Source of the DNA: Streptomyces sp. S3(2020)
GTDB taxonomy: Bacteria > Actinomycetota > Actinomycetes > Streptomycetales > Streptomycetaceae
Assembly (NCBI RefSeq): GCF_013044505.1
Contig: NZ_JABERD010000009.1
Coordinates: 1 to 64,000 of the forward strand
DNA length: 64,000 nucleotides
Direction of reading: 5' to 3'
Position numbers and translations under genes: made by a program. This document shows positions 8,047 through 19,430 of this stretch, piece by piece; within the stretch, counting starts at the first letter, position 1, and every line of letters starts with the position of its first letter. The notes below the pieces were generated by a model. The model saw nothing but the letters and a program-made list of their open reading frames with translations. It ran no database searches and had not been told where the DNA came from.

Positions 8047-8685
8047 TCAGGCCAGCCCCTCCCCCACGACCGCGAGGGCGGAGCGCATCGTCGTCGCCAG
8101 CTCCGCCTCCGCCCTCGCCCGGTCGGCCTCCGCGTCCGCCGGACGCCAGGCGTAGTGCTCGACCGCCGACCGCAGGGCCGCGTTGAACATCGCCGCCTGG
8201 ACGGTGGGCCGCAGATCGTCCGCCGGCAGCCCGGCCCGCTCGGCGAGGGCGCGGGCGAACGCCGGTTCGGCCTCGTCGTACGTCTGGAGCCATACGGCAC
8301 GCAGGCCCGGCTCGGTGCGGGTGAGGCGGACCAGTGAGCGCACCGTGGCCCGTTCCGGCCCCGCGACGAAGGTGGGGTCGGCCGTCAGGCGCCGGTCGAA
8401 GAGCTCTTCCAGGGGCTGCCCGGGGAGCCACTCGCGAAGACAGGCGGCGATGACGTCGATGCCGGCGGTGAACAGCGGCTGGACGCAGCTCTCCTTGCTC
8501 GGGAAATAGCGCCAGACGGTGCGCGCCGAGACTCCGACCGCCTGGCCGATCTGCTCGCCGGTGGTGGCCGCGACGCCCTGGGCGACGAACAGGTCCACCG
8601 CGGCCCGGGCGATCTCCAGCCGTATCTCGGCCCTGCGCTCCTCGGTCAGGGGCGGTCGTCCGGTGCGTCCGCGGGGTGCGGTCAT
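8047..8685 (-). CDS. TetR family transcriptional regulator
   Basis: A 212-residue TetR regulator. The helix-turn-helix is at about residues 35-60 (TTGEQIGQAVGVSARTVWRY). The ligand domain is Leu/Ala-rich and unassigned. GGAGGACCAC precedes the ATG at 8685. It is divergent from an SDR gene, with an inverted repeat in the 131-bp gap (8732-8760), so it most likely represses itself and the SDR gene. Confidence 0.92.
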   Translation of the reverse strand: MTAPRGRTGRPPLTEERRAEIRLEIARAAVDLFVAQGVAATTGEQIGQAVGVSARTVWRYFPSKESCVQPLFTAGIDVIAACLREWLPGQPLEELFDRRLTADPTFVAGPERATVRSLVRLTRTEPGLRAVWLQTYDEAEPAFARALAERAGLPADDLRPTVQAAMFNAALRSAVEHYAWRPADAEADRARAEAELATTMRSALAVVGEGLA

Positions 8686-8731
8686 GTGGTCCTCCGGCTC
8701 CGGTGATCGGTCTCCCGGAATTCTCCACCAA

Positions 8732-8760
8732 GACTTTATGTCACTCACAGACATTAAGTC
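8732..8760. promoter_or_regulatory. TetR operator between the TetR and SDR genes
   Basis: The arms GACTTTATGTC (8732-8742) and GACATTAAGTC (8750-8760) form an 11-bp inverted repeat with one mismatch around a 7-bp spacer. It is an AT-rich island in a GC-rich divergent promoter region. A TAGAGT hexamer at 8762-8767 may be the -10 of the SDR promoter. The regulator encoded at 8047-8685 is the obvious ligand. Confidence 0.75.
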
Positions 8761-8816
8761 GTAGAGTGAGCTCCCACCGGGCACACCGCCCTCGCACCGC
8801 ACAGACAGGAACTGCC

Positions 8817-9578
8817 ATGGCCACTGGACTCGACGGACGCAGCGTCATCGTCACCGGAGCGAGCTCGGGCATCGGGCGCGCCGCCGCCCTGGCCTTCGCC
8901 GCCGAGGGCGCCAAGGTCCTGGTGGCGGACCTCAACGCCGAGGGCGCCCGGACGGTCGTCAAGGAGATCGAGGAGGCGGGCGGCACCGCCGTCGCCGTCA
9001 CCGGGGACCTCAGCGACCAGGCCGTCGTCGACCAGGTGGCCGCGACCGCCGTGGAGCGCTTCGGCGGCGTGGACGTGCTGGTGAACAACGCCGGGATCAT
9101 GGACCGGATGTCGGCGCTGGCTGACGTGGACGACGCCGAGTGGGAGCGGGTCATCCGGGTCAACCTGACCGCCCCGTTCCTGCTCACACGCGCGGTGCTG
9201 CCGCACATGCTGGCGGCGGGCGGGGGCGCGGTCGTCAACACCGCCTCCGAGGCCGGGCTGCGCGGCAGCGCGGCGGGCGCGGCGTACACCGCCTCCAAGC
9301 ACGGCGTCGTCGGACTGACGAAGTCCCTGGCCGTCATGTACCGCAAGCAGGGCATCCGGGCGAACGCCATCGCGCCGGGCGGCACCGCGACCGGCATCGT
9401 CGTGGACGCCGACCGCGAGGCGCACGGCCCCGCGGCGCTCGGCCCGCACTTCGTCAACGTCGGCAGGCTCGCCCAGCCCGAGGAACAGGCCGCCGCGATC
9501 GTCTTCCTCGCCTCGGACGCGGCGAGCAACATCAACGGCGTGGTCCTGCCCGTCGACGACGGCTGGTCGGCGGTCTGA
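8817..9578 (+). CDS. SDR family oxidoreductase
   Basis: Classical short-chain dehydrogenase of 253 residues. The NAD(P) motif TGASSGIG is at 13-20, NNAG at 90-93, and the catalytic S144, Y157 and K161 sit in YTASK. Cytoplasmic; the substrate is probably an alcohol or ketone but cannot be read from sequence. The ATG at 8817 has a weak AGGA eight to eleven bases upstream. It is divergent from a TetR gene that likely controls it. Confidence 0.92.
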   Translation: MATGLDGRSVIVTGASSGIGRAAALAFAAEGAKVLVADLNAEGARTVVKEIEEAGGTAVAVTGDLSDQAVVDQVAATAVERFGGVDVLVNNAGIMDRMSALADVDDAEWERVIRVNLTAPFLLTRAVLPHMLAAGGGAVVNTASEAGLRGSAAGAAYTASKHGVVGLTKSLAVMYRKQGIRANAIAPGGTATGIVVDADREAHGPAALGPHFVNVGRLAQPEEQAAAIVFLASDAASNINGVVLPVDDGWSAV

Positions 9579-9590
9579 CGCTCCCGGAGC

Positions 9591-10292
9591 TCAGCCGGCG
9601 CGCACGAACAGGCGTGCCAGCCGCTCCCCCGTCGCGATGGCGGCGGCATGGTCCTCGATGGGTTTCACCTGCGAGTCCTTGAAGACGATGTAGGTGACCC
9701 CGGAAGCCGTGCCGCCGCTCCGGGGGTCGGACGGGATGCCAAGCCCCTCGGCACTGGCGTAGGAGGCCTCGCCGATGATGTTGCGCGGACCCACGTCGCC
9801 GACCACCGCGTACTGCACCCGGTCCCGGTAGATCACGGCCGCGACCGAGCCGCCGCGGATGTCGCTCGCGCGGTAGTCCCAGACGGGGCTCGGGGTGGGC
9901 ACCACGATGTACGGGAGGCGTTCGGCGTTCAGCTGGCGGCCGTTGGACTGCTGGTAGGCGGTGGCGTCGGTGAAGGCCGGGTCGGTGTCGCGGTTGCAGC
10001 GGACGCCCGGCTGCCCGTCGCAGTCGATGTCCATGTCCGCCTTCCAGAAGACGGCTTCCCGGGTACCGCAGACGGGGATGGTCGCGGGCCGGCCTTCGTC
10101 GCTGCGGTAGCGGCCGTGGGAGACCTGGGTGCACTCACGCACCTTGGCCAGCAGATCGGCGGCGAGGACGTCGCCCTCGTGCCGAGGGGCCAGCGCCTCC
10201 TGCCGGGCCGACGGCTCGACCTGGGGCGACATCGTCGGAGCGGCGAGCAGGGCGGCGCCTGCCGCGACCAGCGTCAGTGACTGGACACGCAC
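9591..10292 (-). CDS. secreted glycoside hydrolase family 75 protein (chitosanase-like)
   Basis: A 233-residue exported protein from the GTG at 10292. The hydrophobic signal peptide (LTLVAAGAALLAAP) is followed by a mature domain with FWKADMDIDCDG, PYIVVP, AAVIYRDRVQYAVVGD and RNIIGEASY, the pattern of GH75 chitosanases. The acidic pair D166 and E175 is the likely catalytic pair, though I am unsure of the exact residues. An upstream ATG at 10319 is possible but has no ribosome site, whereas GAGAGGG precedes the GTG. It would hydrolyse chitosan outside the cell. Confidence 0.82.
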   Translation of the reverse strand: MRVQSLTLVAAGAALLAAPTMSPQVEPSARQEALAPRHEGDVLAADLLAKVRECTQVSHGRYRSDEGRPATIPVCGTREAVFWKADMDIDCDGQPGVRCNRDTDPAFTDATAYQQSNGRQLNAERLPYIVVPTPSPVWDYRASDIRGGSVAAVIYRDRVQYAVVGDVGPRNIIGEASYASAEGLGIPSDPRSGGTASGVTYIVFKDSQVKPIEDHAAAIATGERLARLFVRAG

Positions 10293-10672
10293 GATGAGGG
10301 ACCCTCTCCTGGGGGACATTGACGGACACTCAGCCAAATCTGCTGCCGTTGCGATCAAGCGGCCACCGTTAGGGGGCCGGACGGTGCACACCTCGTGAGC
10401 GGTGGCGCGTGTCCCCGAACTGCCGACAGGGGCCGGGCGCCTGAGCCCGCGTCGGCTCCGGCCGCCCGGCCGCCCGCGTCCGGCGCGGGAACAGCGACGA
10501 CAGCGGCCCGCGCCAACGGCACGAACTCCCGATCCCTCAAGGGGAGTTCGACCGTGAGGAGCTTCAGCATACGTAACCGTTCCGGCCGCTCACCCACGAC
10601 GGCCCTCTTGATGTTCTCCCGACGACGGAGTCATATTGGTCCGGACCAATACCGTCCCGGGGAGGCCGTCCC
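10293..10672. other. 380-bp intergenic region between the chitosanase-like and FnIII lipoprotein genes
   Basis: Divergent control region without a gene I can support. It holds a 9-bp perfect inverted repeat (10522-10530 with 10542-10550, arms CGAACTCCC and GGGAGTTCG) and the palindrome at 10635-10650. A short minus-strand open frame here has an untypical Pro/Ala tail and no family match, so I do not call it. Confidence 0.6.
10635..10650. promoter_or_regulatory. DasR-like palindromic operator
   Basis: Perfect 16-bp palindrome ATTGGTCCGGACCAAT, 22 bp before the FnIII lipoprotein start. Streptomyces DasR (a GntR regulator of chitin and N-acetylglucosamine genes) binds sites centred on TGGTCTAGACCA. 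The match differs only in the central two bases on each side (CCGG for CTAG). Repression relieved by glucosamine-6-phosphate would be the expected logic. Confidence 0.6.
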
Positions 10673-11677
10673 GTGCGCCGTGCCCTCGCGCTCCATGAAG
10701 CGCCCCGCGGAGCGCTCTGCGCAGTGGTGGTCTGCGGAGTGCTCACGCTCCTCTCCTCCTGCGGCTGGAGCGGTGGCGGCGAGGCCCGTCGGCTCCCCGC
10801 GGCGCCCGTGGGCATCACCGCCGCGGCCGGCAGCGCGACCAGCGTGCACGTCATGTGGAACGCGGCCGACGCGGACGTCAAGGCCTACGAGGTGTATCGC
10901 GGCACCACGAAGGTGAAGGAGGTACCGGGTTCCGAGCACATGGTGGACGTCACCAGGCTCAGGCCGTCCACCACGTATGTCTTCACCGTGCGGGCTCGGG
11001 ACACCGACGGGCAGGTGGGCCCGTGCAGCCGGGAGGTGCGTGCCACGACGCCAGCGGCCGCTACTGCGGACGGTACGGCGCCGACGGCGCCCGGGAGGCC
11101 GCAGGGGCGGGTCGTCGGCAGCCGGGCGGTGCAGCTGTCCTGGTCCGCTTCCTCGGACGACCGGGGTGTGATGTCGTACGACATCCACCAGGGCGCCACG
11201 AAGATCCACAGCGTGGGCGGGAACCAGACGGCGACGGTGGTGACGGGACTGCGCCCGGGCACCCGCTACGTCTTCACCGTGCGTGCCCGCGACGCGGCCG
11301 ACAACGTCTCCGCGGCGAGCGGCACCGTCCGCCTCACCACCGCGCCGGGTACCGACGACGGCCGCGGCACCGCGCCCACCGACTTCCGCGCGACGACGCG
11401 TCTCGCCGGCGACGGGGCCTACTACCTCGACCTCTCCTGGGTCCCGCCGCGCGCGGACGGCGTGGTCACGGAGTACCAGGTCCACCTCGACGGCCGTGCG
11501 GCCACCTCACTGGTGTTCGGCGGGAACCCGCCGAACGGCCGGGCGACGTACGACTTCTATGTGGGCCGGGATGCCGGGGTCACCCATCGGGTGCGGATCC
11601 GGGCCAAGCTGCCGGACGGGACCTGGGGCGGATTCTCGGCGCAGCGGACGGTGACGACCGGCGCCGGGAAGCCGTGA
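10673..11677 (+). CDS. lipoprotein with three fibronectin type III domains
   Basis: A 334-residue exported lipoprotein starting at the GTG at 10673 (GGGGAGG upstream). The signal peptide ends in the lipobox LSSC, with the acylated cysteine at residue 30. Three FnIII domains follow at about 42-130, 138-226 and 238-330; the first two share TTYVFTVRARD or TRYVFTVRARD. In Streptomyces such modules usually accompany chitin- or polysaccharide-degrading enzymes, but no catalytic domain is present here. It may be a surface adhesin or carbohydrate-display protein. The DasR-like palindrome upstream supports a chitin link. Confidence 0.88.
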   Translation: MRRALALHEAPRGALCAVVVCGVLTLLSSCGWSGGGEARRLPAAPVGITAAAGSATSVHVMWNAADADVKAYEVYRGTTKVKEVPGSEHMVDVTRLRPSTTYVFTVRARDTDGQVGPCSREVRATTPAAATADGTAPTAPGRPQGRVVGSRAVQLSWSASSDDRGVMSYDIHQGATKIHSVGGNQTATVVTGLRPGTRYVFTVRARDAADNVSAASGTVRLTTAPGTDDGRGTAPTDFRATTRLAGDGAYYLDLSWVPPRADGVVTEYQVHLDGRAATSLVFGGNPPNGRATYDFYVGRDAGVTHRVRIRAKLPDGTWGGFSAQRTVTTGAGKP

Positions 11678-11888
11678 CGGCACCTCAGGCAGCTCGGGTA
11701 CTTCAGTCACCTCAGGTACCTCAGACGCCTCGCCTCTGAGCCGTACGAAGGAATCCGTCACCTGCCCGGGGGCGGTCCGGGTGCGCGCCGGGCCGCGGGC
11801 ACGTTGGCTGCCCCTGAGGCGCACGGGCCATTCCCGACCTCGGCGGCGCAAGGGATGTACCGCCACTCGTGCCGCTGGAGGGCAGTCC

Positions 11889-12413
11889 ATGCGTACCACC
11901 CAGCTTCTCCTCCGCTCCGGCCTGACCGCTGCCGCCGTCACCGCGCTGGCCGCCGTCCCGGCGGTCGCGGCTACGGGGATCTCCGTCAGCACCACCGGAT
12001 CCACGGTTTCCGTCACGACCAGCGCCTGCACCCAGGTCAACGGCAGCTGGGGCACCGCCTCGCTCCTGAACAGCAGCCAGGCGAACTTCGCCCAGGGCCG
12101 TCAGGTGACGCTGTCGGGGACGAGCGCCCTGCAATCGGCCGCCTGGTCGTCCGTGAGCCCCGGCACCTACACCGTCGTCGTCATGTGCTCCAACGGCAGC
12201 ACGGCGGGCACCCAGTCGGTCATCGTCTCGACGACGACCACCCCCACGATCTCCGCCACGGCCTCCCCGTCGCGCGGCGTCATGGGCGGCCTCGGCGGCG
12301 CCGCCAAGGACTACGGCCCGCTCACCCTGGGGGCCGGCGCCGCCCTCGTCGGGATCGGCGGTATCGCGGCGGCCTGGTTCCTGCGCCGTCGCGCCAAGCC
12401 CTACCGGCTCTGA
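11889..12413 (+). CDS. secreted, C-terminally membrane-anchored surface protein of unknown function
   Basis: A 174-residue protein with an N-terminal signal peptide (LTAAAVTALAAVPAVAA), a Ser/Thr/Val-rich beta-sheet-like mature part, and a C-terminal transmembrane helix (TLGAGAALVGIGGIAAAWFLRRRAKPYRL) ending in basic residues. It should be displayed on the outer face of the membrane. No LPXTG motif is present. The region recurs as a conserved hypothetical in Streptomyces. Its 3' end overlaps the convergent PadR gene by 13 bp. Confidence 0.8.
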   Translation: MRTTQLLLRSGLTAAAVTALAAVPAVAATGISVSTTGSTVSVTTSACTQVNGSWGTASLLNSSQANFAQGRQVTLSGTSALQSAAWSSVSPGTYTVVVMCSNGSTAGTQSVIVSTTTTPTISATASPSRGVMGGLGGAAKDYGPLTLGAGAALVGIGGIAAAWFLRRRAKPYRL

Positions 12414-12949
12414 TCGGGCAGCTCGGCGAACTCCTCCAGCGCGTGAGTGAGCCACTGCGTCCAGAAAGTCTCCAGATCGATCCCCGCCCGCAGGATCAGG
12501 TGCTGCAACCGGTCCTGCGGGCTGTCCTTCCCGGGCGGGAAGTCGCGCTTCTCGATCTCCTCGTACTCGGCCAACTGCTTGCCGTGCACCTCCAGGTGAC
12601 GGCGCAGATCGGCCTCGATGCCCTCGGTGCCGACCACGGCCGCCGCCCGCAGCCGCAGGAACAGGCTGTCGCGGTACGGCTTGGGGTCCTGGGACGCGGC
12701 CGTCCAGCGGGCCAGTGCGTCCCGGCCCGCCGGCAGCACCTCGTACCGCTTCTTCTGGCCACGGGTCGGCTGCTCCGGCGCCAGGGCCCTGATGTGGCCC
12801 TCCGCCTCGAGTCTTCCCAGCTCGCGATAGATCTGCTGATGCGTCGCCGACCAGAAGTAGCCGATCGACCTGTCGAAACGCCGGGTCAGCTCAAGACCCG
12901 AGGACGGCCTTTCCAGCAGGGCGGTGAGGATCGCGTGCGGGAGTGACAT
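12401..12949 (-). CDS. PadR family transcriptional regulator
   Basis: A 182-residue PadR repressor. The winged helix is at the N-terminus (SLPHAILTALLERPSSGLELTRRFDRSIGYFW, then HQQIYRELGRLEAEGHI), with the VirR-type C-terminal dimerisation helices from about 95 on. Its target is not evident. It could regulate the fadH-type gene behind it, 30 bp away on the same strand, but that gene has its own palindromic operator. Confidence 0.92.
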   Translation of the reverse strand: MSLPHAILTALLERPSSGLELTRRFDRSIGYFWSATHQQIYRELGRLEAEGHIRALAPEQPTRGQKKRYEVLPAGRDALARWTAASQDPKPYRDSLFLRLRAAAVVGTEGIEADLRRHLEVHGKQLAEYEEIEKRDFPPGKDSPQDRLQHLILRAGIDLETFWTQWLTHALEEFAELPDQSR

Positions 12950-12979
12950 GGGGTCATCCTAGGGACGGCGGGGCGGCCC

Positions 12980-15959
<2,980 letters not shown>

Positions 15960-15963
<4 letters not shown>

Positions 15964-16862
15964 GTGTGCGTGTCCTTGCTCGAAGGCTGGTGGCTCGAAG
16001 GCTGATGGCTCGAAGGCTGATGGGGGTGCGACCCCTCGTGCTCGGCCGCGGTGAGGCTGCCGAGCAGGGCGAGCGCCTCCTCGGAGGGGCTGCCGGACTC
16101 GGCCTGGTAGACGACCAGTTGCTGTCCGGGGGCGCTGTTGACGGTCAACGACTCGTAGTCCAGCGTCAGTTCACCGACCAGCGGATGCCGGAAGCGTTTG
16201 GTCTCGTGGGTCTTCTGACGGATGTCGTGGCGGGCCCACAGCCGTCGGAACTCCTCGCTCCTGAGCGAGAGTTCACCGACCGTGGCGATCAGCTGCGGGT
16301 CGTCCACGTCGGTTCCGGCGTTGGCGCGCAGCCCGGCCACGGTGTTGACCGCGACCCGGTCCCAGTCCGGGTAGAAGCGCCGGGCGTCCGGGTCGAGGAA
16401 GACCAGCCGCAGCAGATCCCCGCCGTGGGTGTGGCCGGCGAACAGCGCCCGGCCCAGGGCGTTGTCGGCCAGCACGGTCAGACAGCGGCCCAGGACCACC
16501 GCCGGGGTGTTGTGCCAGCCCTCCATCATCCGCAGCAGGACCGGGCTGACCTGTTCCTGTCGGGTACGGCCGCCGGGGCGGGGGCCGACGGGGCGGGCCA
16601 GCCGGTGCAGGTGCTCGACCGCGTCGCCCTCCAGGTCGAGGGCCCGGGCTAGGGCGTCGACGACCTGCGCCGAGGGGCTGCGCTCGCGGCCCTGCTCCAG
16701 GCGGACGTAGTAGTCGATGCTGACCCCGGCCAGGATCGCGACCTCTTCCCGGCGCAGCCCCGCCACCCGGCGGCGGGTGCCGGCCGGCAGCCCCGCGTCC
16801 TCGGGCTGTACGAGGGCCCGCCGGGCTTGCAGGAACCGGCCGAGCCGGTTGTCGCTGTCCAT
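15960..16862 (-). CDS. XRE/MmyB family transcriptional regulator
   Basis: A 300-residue regulator. The N-terminal helix-turn-helix is at about 10-75 (AGLRREEVAILAGVSIDYYVRLEQGRE), followed by the MmyB-like ligand domain (HNTPAVVLGR, FYPDWDR, FHPLVGELTLDYE-type motifs). The C-terminus ends in three repeats of HQPSS coded by a 15-bp tandem repeat. It is divergent from an SDR gene at 16991 and coupled to the SDR gene behind it, which fits a local regulator of oxidoreductases. Confidence 0.93.
15979..16023. repeat. 15-bp tandem repeat, three copies, in the XRE gene
   Basis: The unit CTCGAAGGCTGATGG occurs at 15979-15993 (one mismatch), 15994-16008 and 16009-16023. Read on the minus strand it codes for SHQPS units at the protein C-terminus. 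Because the length is a multiple of three, copy-number change would only lengthen or shorten the tail. Confidence 0.95.
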
Positions 16863-16990
16863 GCCATCGACCGTACGCCCGCCCGGCGCACGGCGGCCGT
16901 CCTCAGGGTGGGTGCGGTACTCCTACGATCCGCCCTCCTCGGGGCGGCGCGGCCTGGTCGCGCGTCCGCACCTGCCCCACGGTGGACGAC

Positions 16991-17758
16991 ATGACACACA
17001 CCCAGAACCTCACCGGCCGGATCGTGGTCGTCACCGGCGCCACCAGCGGGATCGGTGCGGCCACCGCACGGCGCCTCGCCGCCGGCGGAGCGAGCGTCGC
17101 CCTGCTCGGGCGCCGCGAGGACCGGCTCAAGTCGCTGGCCGACGACATCGGCCGCACCGCCACGGGCACGGTCCTGCCCGTACCCGTGGACCTCACCGAC
17201 GCCGCTGCCGTGACCGCGGCGGCCACCGCCGTCACCGGGACGCTCGGCACCGTCGACCTGGTCGTGGCCAACGCCGGAGCCATGCTCGGCGCCCCCTTCG
17301 AACGGGCCGCCGTCGAGGAGTGGGACCGGATGATCGACGTCAACCTGCGCGGGCTGCTGCTCACGTCCCGGTCCTTCACCGACGGCCTCCTCGCCACGGC
17401 CGCCGAGGGCCGCCCCGCGGACCTGGTCCATGTCGGTTCCGTCGGCGGGCACCTGCTGTTCCCCGACTGGTCCGTGTACTGCGCCACCAAGGCGGCCGTC
17501 GCCCACCTCACCCGCAATCTGCGCGCCGAACTCGGTCCGCGCGGCGTCCGCGTCAAGAACATCGAACCGGGCGTCACCACCACCGAGTTGGGCTCGGACA
17601 TGCTGGACGCCGGTATGCGCGCGTCCCTGGCCGGCATGCGCACCGCGCTGGAGCCGCTGGCCGCCGAGGACATCGCCGAGGCGATCGCCTACGCCGTCGC
17701 GGCGCCGTCCCACGTCAATGTCGCCGAGATGGTGGTCGTGCCGGTGCGGCAGGGCTGA
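16991..17758 (+). CDS. SDR family oxidoreductase
   Basis: A 255-residue SDR of the serine 3-dehydrogenase/YdfG-like group. TGATSGIG is at 15-22, NAG at 94-96, S150, Y163 and K167 (YCATK). I start at the ATG at 16991; an in-frame GTG at 16982 is possible. It is divergent from the XRE regulator, with 128 bp between the starts. Substrate unknown. Confidence 0.92.
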   Translation: MTHTQNLTGRIVVVTGATSGIGAATARRLAAGGASVALLGRREDRLKSLADDIGRTATGTVLPVPVDLTDAAAVTAAATAVTGTLGTVDLVVANAGAMLGAPFERAAVEEWDRMIDVNLRGLLLTSRSFTDGLLATAAEGRPADLVHVGSVGGHLLFPDWSVYCATKAAVAHLTRNLRAELGPRGVRVKNIEPGVTTTELGSDMLDAGMRASLAGMRTALEPLAAEDIAEAIAYAVAAPSHVNVAEMVVVPVRQG

Positions 17759-17851
17759 TCGCCGTATCGCCGTGTCACCGGGGAAGGTGACCGCAGCGCC
17801 TCTGCGGGACGACTTGCCCCGTGAACGCACGCACGGCCTGCCCCCTCGACG

Positions 17852-18214
17852 TCACCGGCTCTCCAGACGGACGTGCAGTTCCCGCTCCTGATCCCCGGAC
17901 GCCGACGACAGCTCACGCACCGTGAACATGGAGTCCAGCGTGGTGCGCAGCCGCTCGATCGCCCAGTAGCCACCCTGCGCGTCGGCCTCCACGGAGGACG
18001 TCAGCCTCGCGGGAGCCGGACACTCGTGCGCCTCGGTGACCTCGAACGTCCCGAGCCACACCATGGGCCGTGTCTCGTGGAGCTGCTGCGGCACGTCGTC
18101 GGCGCCCCGGTCGGACTCGAAGCACGTGCACAGCGTGTCGAACACGATCCGGGCGTCCTCTTTGCTGCATCCGCTGATCTCGATGGAGACGGACTCCTCA
18201 TGCGATCGGTCCAT
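17852..18214 (-). CDS. small hypothetical protein
   Basis: A 120-residue acidic protein (MDRSHEESVSIEISGCSKEDARIVFDTL...) with GAGGAG before the ATG at 18214. No signal peptide or membrane helix. I see alternating strand-helix character but no known domain. The G/C third positions and a proper ribosome site support it as a real gene. It lies between a convergent SDR gene and a secreted-protein gene. Confidence 0.65.
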   Translation of the reverse strand: MDRSHEESVSIEISGCSKEDARIVFDTLCTCFESDRGADDVPQQLHETRPMVWLGTFEVTEAHECPAPARLTSSVEADAQGGYWAIERLRTTLDSMFTVRELSSASGDQERELHVRLESR

Positions 18215-18319
18215 CACTACGGCTCCTCTCGTGGCAGTGGCGCGGTATCCACGGGTTCCCCGCGAACCGCGCCACATCACCAGAAAAGCACCACTGTGCC
18301 GACGGGACCAGTGAAGGCG

Positions 18320-19192
18320 TCAGCTCTTCGTGAACCGGTACGTCTTGCTGTCGGTCAGCACACAGAACCCGGGCGACACGACGATCACCCGCAGCGTCCC
18401 GTCCCGGCGGTCGTAGTCGATGCCCTCCGCCTCGAACGTCCCCGAGCAGCCGCTGCGCAACGGGAGCTGCCGGAGCGCGGTGACATGTCCGGTCACGTTC
18501 GTCGCACCCGGCGCGGCGGAGAGGTCGATCTTGAGCAGCGGCTTGGTGATCCCGAAGAGGGTGCCCGCCGGGTCGTCGGAGGAGCACAGCAGCTGGGTCG
18601 CGGTGACGAAGTCGCAGCCCTGTACGTCCCGTACGGCGTGGTCGAGGTCGACGGTGGACGCCTGCGGGAGATTCGCGGAGGGCGAGGTGCTCGTGTTGAC
18701 GCCGGGGGTCGGGAAGACCAGCAGCCGGCTCATGGTCCCGTACTCACCCGCGAGCATCCACTGGCCGGCGGGGGCGATGGCGACCCAGGAGTTGTTCAGC
18801 GCCTCCCCGCCGCCGAGCGTGTGGACGTACTCCGACCACGCGCCGCCCGGCGCCTGCACCCGGAACATCTTCGCGGTGCCCGAGTCGGCCTGGTACGGCT
18901 CGATGTAGTAGCCGTCGTACGAGGCGTCCGGGTCGCCCACGTGGTTCCAGCCGCGGCTGCTCACTGAGGCGGGGACGGTGCCGATCCCGGTGTAGCGGTT
19001 GGCGCTGCCGGCCGGGACCTCGACCGAGGTCAGGCCCTGGCTCTCGGTGAGGGGGTCGGCTCGGTCGGACCCGATCTCGGTCCAGGTGTCGGCGGCGGAC
19101 GCCGGCGGGGCGGCGGCGAGGACGGCGGTGGTGGCGAGGGCGACGAGTCCGGTGAGGACGGCGTGACAACGTTGCCGGGCGCGCAGGGCCAT
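18320..19192 (-). CDS. secreted protein of unknown function
   Basis: A 290-residue exported protein. The signal peptide ends near PPASAADTW (residue 34). The mature part has repeated strands with conserved Gly/Trp and the motif GTFEAEGIDYDRRDGTLRV, reminiscent of beta-propeller or esterase-like surface proteins. Three to four cysteines may form disulfides. It stands alone. No function can be assigned. Confidence 0.8.
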   Translation of the reverse strand: MALRARQRCHAVLTGLVALATTAVLAAAPPASAADTWTEIGSDRADPLTESQGLTSVEVPAGSANRYTGIGTVPASVSSRGWNHVGDPDASYDGYYIEPYQADSGTAKMFRVQAPGGAWSEYVHTLGGGEALNNSWVAIAPAGQWMLAGEYGTMSRLLVFPTPGVNTSTSPSANLPQASTVDLDHAVRDVQGCDFVTATQLLCSSDDPAGTLFGITKPLLKIDLSAAPGATNVTGHVTALRQLPLRSGCSGTFEAEGIDYDRRDGTLRVIVVSPGFCVLTDSKTYRFTKS

Positions 19193-19430
19193 GGCAGGCG
19201 ACTCCTCTGTGGGGGATGTGCTCGGCGGACAGTCTGGCGGGGCCGGGTAGTCATGTACAGACCAAAAGGAGTCGGCGGCGCCCTGCTAACGTCGCCGGAC
19301 GCTCTCCGGTGTGTTGAGAGATGGTGGAAGAGAGCGCCAGAGGCACTCCGGAGACGGTCGGGCGCGGTACAACAGGGGAGTCGGCACGGGGGACGACGTG
19401 CCGTGTGAACGGTCGAAGGCGGTGCGTGCG

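Noticed and set aside
10355..10597. 80-residue minus-strand frame in the 380-bp gap (MLKLLTVELPLRDREF part)
   Set aside because: No ribosome site that fits, degenerate tail without family resemblance, and it lies in a likely promoter region.
17774..17791. 6-bp hairpin between convergent SDR and small hypothetical genes
   Set aside because: Too weak to call a terminator.
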